Assembly: GCF_008728515.1 (NCBI RefSeq)
Contig: NC_044981.1
Coordinates: 99,398,043-99,462,042, forward strand
Source: Papio anubis
Taxonomy: Eukaryota; Chordata; Mammalia; Primates; Cercopithecidae
Length of the DNA stretch: 64,000 bases
Direction: 5' to 3'
Below are positions 1-12,355 of the stretch, in pieces (within the stretch, counting starts at the first letter, position 1; each line of letters begins with the position of its first letter). The position numbers were made by a program, and so were the translations under genes. The notes beneath the pieces were generated by a model. The model was not told where the DNA came from. It saw only the letters and a list, made by a program, of their open reading frames with translations, and did no database searches.

Positions 1-1478
1 AAAACACATTAAAATCCTACCAGACTATTTAAAATGAAATATTTCTACGAATAGATCTTAGTGACAGGAATGTCAATTTTTTTGAAATAACATTTCTAGA
101 GCATAGAGGAATACCCACCTTGTCCTTGCAGTCGCCCTAAATTTAGGTAACAAATAGGTCAGTCCTCACCACTCATCTAACTGATTGGAGAACTGAAAAG
201 TTCCCTTCTGCCTCAATTCCAGCCCTGCTTTTCCAAGTGTATATCTTCAAAGTTCTTTCTAAATCTCAGAGTAAAGGGAATAGTCAAAACCTAATAAAAA
301 TTCAGCAATTCATTATAGCGATTGCATTATTTTGGACTGGTATTCATGCTGCAATCAAATTTCCCAAGCCTATGTGCTTTTCAACACAGTAGTTTCAGAT
401 AGAGTCTTTTGTAGATATCTATATGATCTTCTTTTTTACTGGGCAGACAATATAAGAATTCCTACAATAATAAACAACGGTTCATCATATTTTCTAAGGG
501 AGTATATGATGAGATGTTATAGCAGTCAAGCAACAAAACACTGAATGCCTCCTGAGTTCCAGGATGTGTGCTGGGAACTGGATATATAACCTATATTGCA
601 TCTTACTCAGCCTTCAGCAACATTTAATATAGTTGATCGAGTCTCAGAAATCCCTCCTCCTAGGTTTTTTGACACTATACATTCTTAATTTTTCTCCTAC
701 CCCTTCCTATACTTCCAATCAGTCATTGTTGCTAAGCCCTCTCCCTGTGCCAGATTTCTGAATGCTGGACTTTCCTATGACTTCCTCTGTTGAAGGATTC
801 TCTTCTCTCTCTCCCAGGTGATCCTATTCATTCTCCTGGCCTTAAATACCATCAATACAGTAAAAATCCATTTACATGATTTTTAGTTTTTTTTGAAAGT
901 CAAAGAGTAAGATTCAAATTATTGCTGATCAGAATTACTTTGAGAATCTTTTGAAAAGTCACCTTCTGAGAGAACAACCTACCACCTTTTATTCCTCTGG
1001 GACTGACAGAGGTTGCTGTTTCTTTGATAACCAAGTAAAATAACTGGCTTGTATTTCAGATCTATGCTATAACAAAGACAAGCTGACTCATTACGGTAAA
1101 GTCTAGCAAGATGAGAAACTTGCCACTATGAGAGGTCAGTAGAGACTGACGCTGTTGAAGAACCACTGGAACCAGCTCAATGGGTCTGCACTTATCTGGC
1201 ATATAGTCTCAGTAAGATAAATAGGGAGAATTCTTCAAACTATTTAAACTTCAAACAGTGTAGTGTGTGTGTGTGTTGTAATCTAACTATGATTTATCTT
1301 TAACCTAGGCCTTTTTTCAAATTCCCAGATGTTTCAATATCTCCACCTGAGCATTTCACAACCATTTGAAATATAACATTCAAATCAGAACTCTGAACCA
1401 GTTCTTCCTGTAGTCTTTTCCATCTCAGCAACCTTTCACTACTTCCTTAGAGACATTAACTTAATCATAATGCTTAAT
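1..1478. other. AT-rich unique sequence, no gene seen
   Basis: I see no exon-like ORF, RNA gene or repeat that I can name. A short (TG)n run lies near 1263-1278. The 70-codon ORF at 332-544 has no recognisable motif and is of chance length for this composition. Confidence 0.6.
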
Positions 1479-1479
1479 T

Positions 1480-2060
1480 CTTTTTTGTTTGGTATCAAAC
1501 TCACTAAAACCATTTACAAGTGTCATGACTGATATCTTTAAAATGTATCCAGAATCTGTTCACACTTTTCCATCTGCACTTTTATCACACCCAATCCACT
1601 TTCATCACTTTCATTTTGCCAGGATACTTAATCTTCCAGCTTCTACTTTAATCCCCATCTCCAGTCTCACACTCTTATCCTCACCCAACACACAGACGTA
1701 TGGATTCATTATTCAAATAGTAGAGAGAATAATCTTTTGAGTACATGAATCTGATTAGGTAAACACACAGTGCTGCTTTAGAGCCTTTAATAATTTCCTT
1801 TTTTATTTCAAATAAAATCAAACTCTTGATCTTGAGGTGCCCCTGACACCATTCTAATGCCATCCCTTGTCTCACTTCTGAGTTTCTTAGTTCCTCTTAG
1901 TTTCCAAGTTCTTTACTATTTTGTAGCTGTTCCCTCTATGTGGATAAATCTATTTCTGACATTCCATGAACTTAGTTCCTTCTCATTTGTTATGAGTAAA
2001 CTTCATTGCTATCTCCAGAAAGAGCCTCCACCCACTGCCCTGATATTCTTTCACAAAGAA
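1480..2060 (+). repeat. L2 LINE fragment
   Basis: The stretch follows the order of blocks seen in mammalian L2: a tatccagaatctg block near 1545, a cacccaatccac block near 1588, then an aaataaaatcaaactc block near 1810 and a later block resembling the one that encodes a conserved segment in L2. It is heavily diverged, as expected for this pre-eutherian family. A second and better L2 copy at 42600-43735 shows the same order. The short ORFs here are fragments of this relic. Confidence 0.55.
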
Positions 2061-2084
2061 CTCAATTTTCTTTAATGCACCAAC

Positions 2085-2360
2085 ACTGGTTTGTAAACAG
2101 TTTTATTGAAGTATAACTGGCAAACAATAACACATATTTAAATACTAAGTTTTGAGCTATGTATACATTTCCATGAGGCCATCACCAAAAGTAAGAGAGT
2201 AAATATATTCATCTTTGTAAAATTTCCCTCATATCCTTTGTAACAATCTCTCTGCCCACCCCTCCTCTCTCTCCACCATCCCCATCCCCAGGCAACTACT
2301 CATCTATTTTTCATCACTGTAGATTAGTTCATGCTTTCTGGAATTTAATCTAAATGGAAT
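2085..2360 (-). mobile_element. L1M 3' end, antisense
   Basis: The plus strand begins with gttttattgaagtataactg, the reverse complement of the usual L1M 3' end (ttatacctcaataaa). It continues through the pyrimidine-rich ccaccatccccatccccagg block and gattagttcatgctttctgg. The element is therefore on the minus strand and is 5'-truncated. It is an old copy with no coding capacity. Confidence 0.75.
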
Positions 2361-2689
2361 CTAATCCAAACACTTTAAACTGGAATTCCAAATGTGTGTA
2401 AAACAAATATTTTCTCTATCCTTAAGATGCTGAAAAGCAACACACACACACACAAAAAAAACTGAATTATAATTAAGGTGAAAATGTAGCTGTGTAAGAC
2501 AGTTGTAAACACTTGTGTAGGGGAGGCAAAGACCATATTTTGTTGCTAGAATCAAGAAAAGGTTTGTGAAGGAAGTAATGTTCTGAACTCCACCTTGAAC
2601 AAGATTTCATTCTTGATAGGTGGAGTTGGAAAGAAAGAAATAGATAGGCTAATGAAGACTAGCATGCTAGTTAGAAATAATACAGAAGT

Positions 2690-3731
2690 GAGGGGAAGAC
2701 GAGAGCAAGATGGCGAATAAGGTAAGTCTTCAACTCAAGAAACTGGCGAACACAGAAGACGGTGGTTTCAGCATTTTCAACTGAAATTGGGTTCCTACCA
2801 TCTCTCACTGCGGGAGTGCGGAAGATCCGGTACTGAGATCAGCTGCTGCAGCCTACCGTGAGAGCTTCGGAAGCAGGGAAGCGGGCATTGCCCCTCACCT
2901 GGGAGCGCAGGGGAGGAGATCCCTTTTCCTAGCCAGGGGAACTAGGACACACAACACCTGGGAGAATGGGGTGCTCCCACCCCAATGCACTGGCACGCTT
3001 TGAGCCAGAACGGAGCACCAGGGAATCTATCCCTGCACACCTGAAAACAGGAGGGTCCCACACCCGCGGGCCTCCCTCATTGCTATGCAGCAGTCTGTGA
3101 TCCTGGCAGAGGCAGGCTGGGGGAGGGGCGCCGCCATTGCTCAGGCTTAAGTAGGTGGCCAAGCTGCTGGGAAGCTCGAACTGGGTGGAAGCTTCACAAC
3201 AGCTCAAGAAGCTCTACCTTCTCTATGAGCTCCACCTCTGGGGGCAGGGGCACAATCAAGCAATAACTTTCAAAACAGCAGATACCTCACTGCAGACTAC
3301 TTGACTCTGCATGCAGCACTTTGAGAGAGAGCAGTGGATCTCCCAACCACGGAGGTTGAGATCTGAGAAGGGACAGACTCTGCTCAGCAGGTCCCCTGGC
3401 CCCTGAGTAGCCTAACTGGGAGACATCCCCACTAGGGGCAGTCCTGACACCCCACACCTCACAGGGGTGGGTACACCTGAGGAGAGCTTCCCAAAGCAAG
3501 AATCAGACAGGTACACTTGCTGTTCCAGAAATATTCTATCTGCAGTCTCTGTAGCGATACCCAGGCAAACAGGGATTACTGGGAGTGGACCTCAAGCAAT
3601 CTCCAACAGACCTACAGCTGAGGGTCCCTGACTGCGGTAGAAGGAAAGGAAACTAACCTCAAACAGGAGGTTTTTGCAGGCCTGAGTACATCACCATCAT
3701 CAGAGACCAGAGAGCCAGATAAAACCACAAG
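2690..3731 (+). promoter_or_regulatory. L1 5' UTR with internal promoter
   Basis: About 1.04 kb precedes ORF1. It opens with the sequence typical of primate L1 5' UTRs, including caagatggcg at 2706-2715, which matches the core of the YY1 site that sets the L1 transcription start (established for L1 generally). The segment is richer in G+C and CpG than its flanks (for example cccgcggg near 3063), as expected for the L1 promoter. Whether it is active cannot be judged, because the body is disrupted. Confidence 0.75.
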
Positions 3732-4669
3732 ATGGGGAGAAACAGGGAGCAAGAAAAATGGAAGCTCGTATCCCAAGCAAAAGGGCCTTAACTCATGTAA
3801 CGGATCAAAGCTGGACCGAGAATGACACAGCGAGATAGAGAAAACTTCAGTCCATCAAGTTTATCAGAGCTAAGGAGGAATTGCGATACCAAAAAGCATA
3901 AAACTAAAATCTTGAAAAAAGTGGAAAAGTGTATTTGAACTGTTCAAGAAGGTCATAAAGTAAAAAATTAGAAAGAGATGAAACCATGACCACGAGAAAT
4001 CATTGATAAATTTCTGAAGCTTCAGTAACCGGCTTCGATTAACTGGAAGAAAAAGAGTATGTGATTGGGGATCGATAAGATAAATAAATGAAAACAAGAA
4101 GTATGGGATGCGTAAAAAGACCAAATCGTCTGATTGGGGTGCCTGAAAGTGAGGGGAAAATGGAACCAAGTTGGAAATCACTCTTCAGGATATCATCAGG
4201 AGAACTTCCCCAGCCTAGTAGGGCAGGCCAACATTCAAATCCAGGAAATACAGAGAAATACAAAGATACTCCTCGAGGAAGAGCAACTCAAAGACACATG
4301 GTACTTGGATTCACCAAAGTTGAAATGAAGGAAAAAATCTTAGAGGGCAGCCAGAGAGAAAGGTAGGGTTACCACAAAGGGAAGCCCATCAGACTCACCA
4401 GCAGATCTCTCGGCAGAAACTCTCAAGCCAGAAGAGAGTGGGGCCAATATTCAACATTCTTAAAAGAAAAATTTACACCAAACCCAGAATTTCATATCCA
4501 ATAAGCTTAAAGTTTCATAAGAGGTGAAGGAGAAATAAAATCCTTACGAATAAGCAAATGCTTAGAGATTTTGTCACCACTAGGCCCCTGCAAAGAGACC
4601 CTGAAGGAAGTACTAAACATGGAAAGGAACAACCGGTACCAGCCATCTCAAAAACATGCCAAAATGTAG
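3732..4669 (+). pseudogene. L1 ORF1 (RNA-binding protein) remnant
   Basis: The start codon at 3732 sits in the acaagatgggg context usual for L1 ORF1, and the stop at 4667-4669 follows the usual catgccaaaatgtag end. ORF1p is normally a trimeric RNA chaperone of about 338 residues with a coiled coil, an RRM and a C-terminal domain. Here the frame is lost several times. Recognisable pieces of the RRM and C-terminal region appear in different frames around 4088-4366 and 4134-4328. The coiled-coil part (3800-4080) is very diverged. No functional product is expected from the sequence as given. Confidence 0.75.
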
Positions 4670-4727
4670 ACCATCGAGGCTAGAATAAACTATATCAACT
4701 AATGAGCAAAATAACCAGTTAATATCA

Positions 4728-7700
4728 ATGGCAGGATCAAGTTCACACATAACAATCTTAACCTTAATGTAAATGGACTAAATGCTCAATTAAGAGACAC
4801 AGACAGCAAACTGGATAAAGGTCAGGTATCCAGTCTGCTGTATTTAGGAGACCCAACTCTCCTGCATAGAACATACATAGGCTCAAAATAAAGGGATGGA
4901 GGAAGATTTACCAAGCAAATGGAGAACAAAAAGCGGGGGATTTGCAATACTAGTCTCTGATAAAGGCAGACTTTAAAACCATCAAAAATCAAAAGAACAA
5001 AGAAGGCCATTACATAATGGTAAAGGGATCCGTTCAGCAGGAAGGGCTACGCTTCTCCCTAAATATACCTGTACACTAATACAGAACTTAGATTCAAAGC
5101 AAGTCCTTAGAGACTTACAAGGAGACTTAGACTCCCAGCCTGATAATAATGGGGAGACAACACCCTGTCAACATTAGACAGATCAACGAGACAGAGGTTT
5201 CAACAAGGATATGGAATTGAATATCTCTGCAGCAAGCAGACCTAATAGTATGAACTCTCCACCCCAAATCAACAGAATATACATTGTGACCTCCAGCACC
5301 ACATGTGCTTATTCCAAAATTGACCCACGTAATTGGGAAGTAAAACACTCCTCAACAAATGTACAAGATTAGAAGTGTACAAACTGTCTCTCAGACACAG
5401 TGCAGTGACTACAGAACTCAGGGACTAGAGCAATCAAAACAGCTCAACTAAAACTGAACAACATGCTCTGAATGGCTACTGGGTATGCTGAAATGAAGGC
5501 AGAAATAAAGGTATTCTTTGAAACCAATGAGAACAAAGATACAACATACCAGAATCTCTAGGACACATTTAAAGCAGTGTGTAGAGGGAAATTTATAGCA
5601 CTAAATGCCACAAGAGAAAGCAGGAAAGATCTAAAATTGAAGCCTCTAACACATAAAATTAAAAAGAATTAGAAGCAAGAGCAAACACATTCAGCTAGCA
5701 GAAGGCTAGAAATAACTAAGATCAGAGCAGAACTGAAGAGATAGAGACACAAAACTCCCTCAAAAAATCAATGAATCAAAGAATTTGGTTTTGAAAAGAT
5801 CAACTAAAATTAGACCACTAGCAAGACTAATAAAGAAGAAAAGAAGAATCAAATAAATTAAAACGATAAAGTATCACCACTGTACACAGAAATACAAGAG
5901 CGCTACCATCGAGAATACTATAAGAAGCACCTCATGAAATAGAAGCTGGAAAATCTAGAAGAAATGGATGAACTGCGGACACTTACACTCTTAGGAACTA
6001 AACCAGAGGAAGAAGTTGAATCCCTGAATAAGCCAATAGCAGGACTCTGAAATTGAGGCAACAATTAATAGCCACCAACCAAAAAAGTCAGGACCAGATG
6101 GATTCACAGCTGAATTCTACCAGAGAGAGTACAAAAGGAGGGAGTTAGTACCACATTTCCTTCTGAGCTTGTTCAATCAGTAGAAAAAGGGAATCCTCTA
6201 ACTCATTTATGGAGCCAAATATCAATCCCTGATACACCAAAGCCTGGCAGAGATACAACAAAAAGAGAATTTTAGACTAATATCCCTGATGAACATCAAT
6301 GCAAAATCCTCAATCAAATACTAGCCGAGCGGATTCAGCATCACATCAAAAAGCTTATCCACCATGATCAAGTGGGCTTCATCCCTGGGATGCAAGGCTA
6401 GTTCAACATTCGCAAATCAATAAACATAATCCAGCATATAAAACAGAACCAAAGACAAAGAACCACATGGTTATCTCAATAGATGCAGAAAAAGGCTTTT
6501 GACAAATTCAACAGCCCTTCATGCTAAAAGCGGCTCAATAAATGCGGTATTGACCGGACATTACCTCGGAAAATAATAAGAGCTATTTATATGGCAACCA
6601 CAGCCAATATCATACTGAATAGGCAAAACTGGAAAAATTCCTTTGAAAACTGGCTTTAAAGACAGGGACACTCTCACCACTCCTATTCAACATGAGTGTT
6701 GGAAGTTCTGGCTAGGGCAGTGGGCAAGAGAAATCAGGAGGTGTTAGTTAGGAAAAGAGATCCAAATTGTCCCTGTTTGCAGATGACATAGGTGTATATT
6801 TAAGAAAACCCCCATTGTCTCAGCCCAAAATCTCCTTAAGCTGATAAGCAACTTCAGCAAAGTCTCAGGATACAAAATTAATGTGCAAAAATCACAAGCA
6901 TTCTTATACACCAATAACAGACAAACAGAGGGAGCCAAATCATGAATGAACTTCCATTCACAATTGCTTCAAAGAGAATCAAATACCTAGGAATCCAACT
7001 TACAAAGGGATCATAAGGACCTCTTCAAAGAGAACTACAAACCACTGCTCAGTGAAATAAAAGAGGACACAAACAAATGGAAGAACATACCATGCTTCAT
7101 GGACTAGGAGATAAATATGGCAGAGGCCATACTGCCCAAGGTAATTTATGGGTCCCAATGCCATCCCCATCAAGCTACCAATGGGAGTTTCTTAAATTGG
7201 AAAAAACCTTTAAAAGTTCATATGGAACCAAAAGAGCCCGCATCTCCAAGACAATCTAAAGTCAAAAGGAGGAGGAACAAGCTGGAGGCATCACGCTACC
7301 CTGACTTCAGAAACTATACTACAAGGCTACAGTAACCAAAACAGCATGGTACTGGAGTACCAAAACAGAGATATAGACCAATGGAACAGAACAGAGTCCT
7401 CAGAAATAATACCACACATCTACCCAGCCATCTGATCTTTGACAAGAACCTGAGAGAAACAGAAATGGGAAAAGGATTCCCTATTTTAATAAATGGTGCT
7501 GGGAAAATTGGCTATGTAAGTAAGCTGGCTAATTCAGGATAGTTGGGCTTGATGTTGAACTAATACCGCTGAGAATCTGAGAGGAGAGCACAGGCTGGTA
7601 CAATTCGGACAGGCACTTCGAGCAAGAACTGTGCTGTATCTCATTCCAAAACAGCATTCCAAAATGAAACCAGTAAATGGGACTTCTATTCGAAAGCCTG

Positions 7701-8440
7701 AAAGGAGACTGCGGCAAGAAAGAATCTCAGAACATTGACCTTCCAGGCTGGGAAGAAAAACACATCACTAAAGACTGTCATCGAACCAGAACTCGAAAAC
7801 AGATTTTACAAAGTTTCAAAAGCAAAGAAGTGAGGCAAAGGATGCGCTGAACAGGCGTTCTCAAAAAGAAGGCGTGCACAGCCATTATTACGGCACGTGA
7901 AAATATGTTTTCATGTCTTCTTTGATATCGGCCCGATCCAAAGCCCTGACTGATTTTATCTCACCGGTCAGGAAGCCAGCGAATGTTAAGTCAGGGGGAC
8001 TGTAGCCGAACGCGGAGAATATTGACTGGGCCCATTTCAGGCGGATTCATCGTTCAAACTCTTTCAGACATTGTATGGACCTCAAAGGTCTAAGAACTTC
8101 CATTCTATTTGTTCAACCATATTCCTGAACCTTAAAGGATGCACCAATCGCTTCTTTCACTCTAAAGGCCCATTTTACATGCCTTATGTTCATTACGGCA
8201 TCATCTCAATCATTCAAGGAACGCCGGAATCTGACTACAATGTCCATCGGTAGTGGGATCTGGATTCAGTGTCATGGCCTCCACCATGGGACCTCATTAT
8301 AAAAAGGAATCAGGGTTGCCATGCCTTTGTGGGAGGGACATGGACAGCTAGGAATCAAATCCATTTCTTGGCAAAACTATCACAGAAGGCAGAAAACAAA
8401 ACACCTTGCACCATGGTATTACTCTCCTTGGTGAGACTGG
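4728..8440 (+). pseudogene. L1 ORF2 (endonuclease / reverse transcriptase) remnant
   Basis: The start at 4728 lies 58 bases after the ORF1 stop, as in intact L1. The endonuclease region (4730-5450) and RT region (about 6100-6900) can be followed by eye. The RT active-site codons for FADD are at 6776-6787, although the next residues differ from the usual DMIVYL. There are more than a dozen frame breaks, and no ORF exceeds 75 codons. The C-terminal cysteine-rich part lies in the extremely noisy section after 7520 and is not readable. The normal protein is about 1275 residues and performs target-primed reverse transcription. Confidence 0.75.
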
Positions 8441-8573
8441 GCTGGCTGAGATCACTTGGGGTTTCAGGAAGGGGGACTGCATCACAGGAGACTGCCTAAA
8501 GGAAGGAGGGATTGCATTGGAGGCCATGAAACCATGGGGATTGATGGTTTGCAGCACAACTCAGGCACAAAAC

Positions 8574-8830
8574 CGCCCATGTAACTCGACCGCGTGCCAC
8601 TTCGAACGGCTATCGCCGCCTGTCATCATTAAAAATATGCCGGCGAGACAATAGCGACAAAACCGTGGATGAATGGGACGCGAGGATACGCTGCGGATCT
8701 CCAGACGAAGCGTAAGAAGGGAGATTGCCGTTGCCGCAGGGCTGGGTACTTCCAGAAACGCTTTTAAAGAGGTTGGAAGAATTGCGTATTGCCGAAAATG
8801 AAGCACAAAAAGCTTTGGAATCCAGTTCAA
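8574..8830. other. CpG-dense segment at the L1 3' end, origin unclear
   Basis: From 8574 to 8760 I count 21 CpG dinucleotides in 187 bases, whereas the neighbouring unique DNA has almost none. The first 65 bases can still be matched loosely to the L1 3' terminus (catgtaac, then attaaaaa). The bases from about 8640 to 8790 match nothing I recognise. An open frame runs through it on the minus strand (8561-8830) and a short plus-strand frame ends at 8835, but neither has a known motif. It could be consensus noise across the poly(A) tail, a fragment of foreign or vector DNA, or a real insertion. Confidence 0.4.
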
Positions 8831-10872
8831 ATTAAGATTACAATATCAATTATCAAGAAATCAACCTCTAAATATTCTTTTCGCCTGCATTCTAATAGGA
8901 TCTTGGGAAACATGTTGGCATACTAACTGAAACTCTGGGATAATCAATGATGAAGTTCAGCGCTATGTCTTTTCAATTGCTCTCTTACCAAGGAATTGCA
9001 ATCCAACAGCCCAGGAATTTGTTATAGTCCCCCAATCCCCAGATTTACACTATTCTTCTTAGTGATACTAGCTCACTTTTATAAAATTAATATGTGAAGA
9101 TTACAATCTTTGGGAAACAAAAGAATTCTATGTATGGTATAGTTAAATATTTAAAAGTCTTCAGTATATGTTTAATACCATTTAACTTATGAAAATATGT
9201 ATTTGTTTAATCCTTGAATGAGGAAGAGCTTTTCTTTAAGGAAAAAAAATTAATGATTTATTCATAAAATAATTTAACACATCTATACTTGTATAAACAA
9301 CGTGGAAAGGAAAAAGCAAACTAGGAAAGATATTTGTAAAAGACAAATTGGCTTCTATGCACTTTTGCTTATTGACGACAAATCCTAAGTGCTTGCTAAA
9401 AGTTTTGAATGGAAATCTAATTAAATCGCTGGGTGAGAATCTACCTGTCAACTCCCTCAATGAGCAAAGAGCTTCTGCCTGTAAGCTCTGGAATATGTCT
9501 GATATGACATTTATAGGAAAGTCAAGGTGACTTTAAAACTGTGCTCATTCTGCTACCTTAAACGGAAATATGGAAAACACACTAAAGTACTGGAATCTAC
9601 AAAATAAGTAGGTACATCTTCCTGTTCAACAATTGCAGTAAAAACTGGGAAAATATATTGTATTTTGATACTGAAACCTTTCTCTATTGTGGTATATAGT
9701 GCAAAATTATCATAAACTTAAAAAACTAAAAGCCGTGACCTTGAAATTTGAAAAATCAAAAGAATGATCATGCTTGGCTGATTCCTATTACGGCTATGGA
9801 ATCTGCAGCATTTGTAATATTGCATTTATTATTATTGCATTTATTGCATTTATATTGCATTTATTACCAATTCTCTTTCATTGCAATTTAAGAGACTGGA
9901 GAAAATTCCAGTATATTTGAAAAATTGAATCCACAACTTCAACATTTTCATAAAATCTACAGCTTCAAAAATATTTTTCTGTGTAATTATGTGGCATGTA
10001 ACTTTGATCGTAATCTACTTAAATGCCTAAGGGTTATTTTACTGTTGTCCCAAAAGAGTCAATGGATTTCTTAGCAAAATAATAGCGTAATTCTACCTTT
10101 CTGGTCAAATTTATGTTTGGGTAATTATAGTTTTTGACTGTCCTAAATCTGAGCCACTATGCTTTCCGTCAGACTTGACTTTGCTCCTGGGTAATAGAAT
10201 CATTCTGGTGTTGTGTTGTGCATTGTGTAGCAGATGCCACATTTCACCCTGGAGTATAATATAGTGGAAGGTGCAGCAGTTCCGACATATCCACTTAACA
10301 AACTTTGTGAAACCATTTGAAATAAAAGACACCATGCAAAGAATGTTTACTCAAATGAAATATATGCTGTATTAAAAAACACAATGATAGCATTGCCTTG
10401 TATATTTCCATATAATTATTTGTATATAATCAGTTCTTTTTCAATACCATCACCATTTTTCATTCTTTGAAAAAATAATTATTAAACTCCCACTATCTAC
10501 AGCACGTTGGTATTAAATTGAAAATAAAATTTTACATAATTAACTTGCAAAATTTATAGTATAATAAGGAAAATACACCTACTCAGGATCATTGTAAAAC
10601 AAAATAGGATATGTAGTAAAGTAGGTAAGTTTATATTCTACCTTGAGGGACCATAAACTTTTCAGTCAAGAGTAAAAAGGATACTTCACTTTCATACAAG
10701 ACTGTATTTCTTAACATTACTTGACTTGCGTAAATTTCCTGGTTTCTCCCTGGGAATTTTATAGTTTTTATTCTTAATTTTTGTATATCTTATGATAAAG
10801 TAGGGATTTGAGTAAATATTTAAAACCTGCATGTCTAAAGTATTTACAATACCAAAGTAATTGTTTTTATGT
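8831..10872. other. AT-rich unique sequence
   Basis: No gene or named repeat was recognised. A short imperfect tandem of an attgcattt unit runs from about 9819 to 9866. The ORFs (60-74 codons) are of chance length. Confidence 0.55.
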
Positions 10873-10873
10873 G

Positions 10874-10950
10874 TTTAATAGTGTCCCCTTCAAAATTCAC
10901 ATGTTGAAGTCCTTAACCGTCTCGGGATGTGACCTTAGTCATTAAAGATG
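10874..10950 (+). repeat. MLT1 (MaLR) LTR, 5' piece
   Basis: The block tagtgtccccttcaaaattc followed by acatgttgaagtcc is the familiar start of MLT1 LTRs. The copy stops at about 10950, where an L1M begins, and resumes at 11606. The two parts are therefore one LTR split by a later insertion. Confidence 0.7.
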
Positions 10951-10963
10951 TAACTAGTAGTGT

Positions 10964-11580
10964 TATTCACAATAATCAAGACATGAAATGAACCTAAGTG
11001 TCAATCAACAGGTAAATAAAGAAAATGTGATATGAATATTCAATGGAATATTACTCAGCATAAACAAGAAAGAAATCCTACCATTTGTGAAGACATGGAT
11101 GATCCTGGAGGATATTATGCTAAGTGAAATAAGCCAGACAGAGAAAAGAGAATACTTCGTGATCTCACTTACATATCTAAAGTCTTAAAAAGTTGAACTC
11201 AAAGAAACATAGTAAAAGGGTGATTACCAGGAGAAGAGAAGGAAGGGGAAGTGGGGAGATAAAATGGGGTTTGGTCAAATGTATACACTTGCAGTTATAA
11301 GATGAATAAGCTCTGGAGACTTAATATATAGCATGGTAACTATACTTAACAGTAATGTATTATATTCTTGAAATTTTCTAAGAGCGTAAATCTTAAATAT
11401 TCTTACCATCAAAAGAAGGAGGTAACTGTGTGAGGTGATGTTTATGTTAATTATCTCGACTATAGTAATCATTTCACAATGTAGACATATATCAAAATAT
11501 CACATGGCAAACCTCAAATATATTCAATTTTTAGTTGTCAATTATACCTCAATAAAGCTGTAAAAGGGAAAAACAACACA
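10964..11580 (+). mobile_element. L1M 3' end inserted in MLT1
   Basis: L1 landmarks appear in order: tattcacaataatcaagaca, aatggaatattactcagc, atgctaagtgaaataagcca, then the 3' UTR ending in tatacctcaataaagctg and an A-rich tail. The copy covers the last part of ORF2 and the 3' UTR only. Because it separates two halves of an MLT1 LTR, it must be younger than that LTR copy. Confidence 0.8.
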
Positions 11581-11605
11581 AATAATATTATACTGGAATA
11601 AATAT

Positions 11606-11868
11606 GAATGGTGTTCTTATAAAAAGGGAGAACTTGGAAATAGACACACAGAGAGCATGACACATGAACATGAAGGCAGAGACTGGAGTGATGTGTCTAT
11701 AAGCCAAATAATCACAGAGATTGCCAGGAAACTTTCAGAGGCTAGGAGATAAACATGGAACAGATTGTCCTTTACAGCCCTCAGAATAAACCAACCCTGT
11801 TGATACCTTGATTTCATACTTGCAGTTTCCAGGACTGAGAGACAATAAATTTCCCTTACACTATACAA
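11606..11868 (+). repeat. MLT1 (MaLR) LTR, 3' piece
   Basis: It resumes with ggtgttcttataaaaaggga and continues through accaaccctgttgatacctt, ccaggactgagagacaataa and atttcccttacac, the known order of the MLT1 3' half. It contains the aataaa signal at the usual place near the LTR end. It is truncated before the terminal repeat sequence. Confidence 0.75.
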
Positions 11869-12355
11869 TTTTTTAAACTATTATACTTCTTAAAATATTT
11901 ATAACATGAGCATATAAGAAGACAAAATTTGACAATTTTTTGGTACAAATGATGCAATGAAACATTAATTATAACGAAGTATGTATTTGCTGATAAATAC
12001 ATTTTTACATTGGATATTTTATCATGTTTTGTATTAGACATCAAAATGTATATTAATTGTATATTAAAATTTCGGTTGAAACAGTTTTGTGTTTTGGCAT
12101 CAAAAATGGCAAAATGAAAGTTACACTGTTGATGCTAATGTTTAGAATTTCTTGGATTTTTTACTCAAGGGAGAAATAAATTATGAGTGCACTACCATAA
12201 AGAGATGAAAGGGATAAAGTAAAAAAACCATTTTTTAAATTAGTACACTGCCATATTTATTAATATGTACTCAGTCTATCAACCAAGTAATTTTAAAAAG
12301 AAATGTATTTAAATTCTTCTATACATTTATTTTTAAAACATACAAACTAAAATGA
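11869..12355. other. AT-rich unique sequence
   Basis: Very AT-rich, with no recognisable gene or repeat. Confidence 0.5.

Larger units (their letters stand above)
2690..8640 (+). mobile_element. Near-full-length L1 (L1PA type), frames destroyed by indels
   Basis: A LINE-1 of about 5.95 kb, close to the 6 kb of an intact primate L1. In order it has a 5' UTR (from the caagatggcg block at 2706), ORF1 (start near 3732), ORF2 (start near 4728), the RT FADD codons at 6776-6787, and a 3' UTR ending near 8640. From 2700 to about 7500 the match to L1 is easy to follow but is interrupted every few tens of bases by single-base gains and losses. From about 7520 to 8640 the match falls sharply, and only landmarks survive: the fragment around tctcaaaaagaag near 7858, the tatgttcattacggcatcat stretch near 8185, the accatggga near 8282, and the aaactatcacag stretch at 8374. 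Many indels with few clustered substitutions suit sequencing or assembly error in a young repeat better than age. I could not identify a target-site duplication. Confidence 0.85.

Noticed and set aside
7830..8060. Possible mariner transposase fragment or other foreign gene in CpG-rich text
   Set aside because: Landmarks in order (the tctcaaaa/gaag word, the gtgaaaa word, atctca, aagtcagg, gttcaaac) fit L1 ORF2 between the end of the RT region and the cysteine-rich region, at very low accuracy. No transposase motif can be read without many frame changes.
8574..8760. CpG island or promoter
   Set aside because: Less than 200 bases, at the 3' end of an L1 and within an indel-rich interval. Random error raises CpG in CpG-depleted genomes.
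8561..8830. 89-codon minus-strand ORF as a bacterial-type gene
   Set aside because: No motif I recognise, and its first part overlaps the noisy L1 3' end. Open frames are expected in GC-richer random text. The stretch is kept only as an unexplained sequence.
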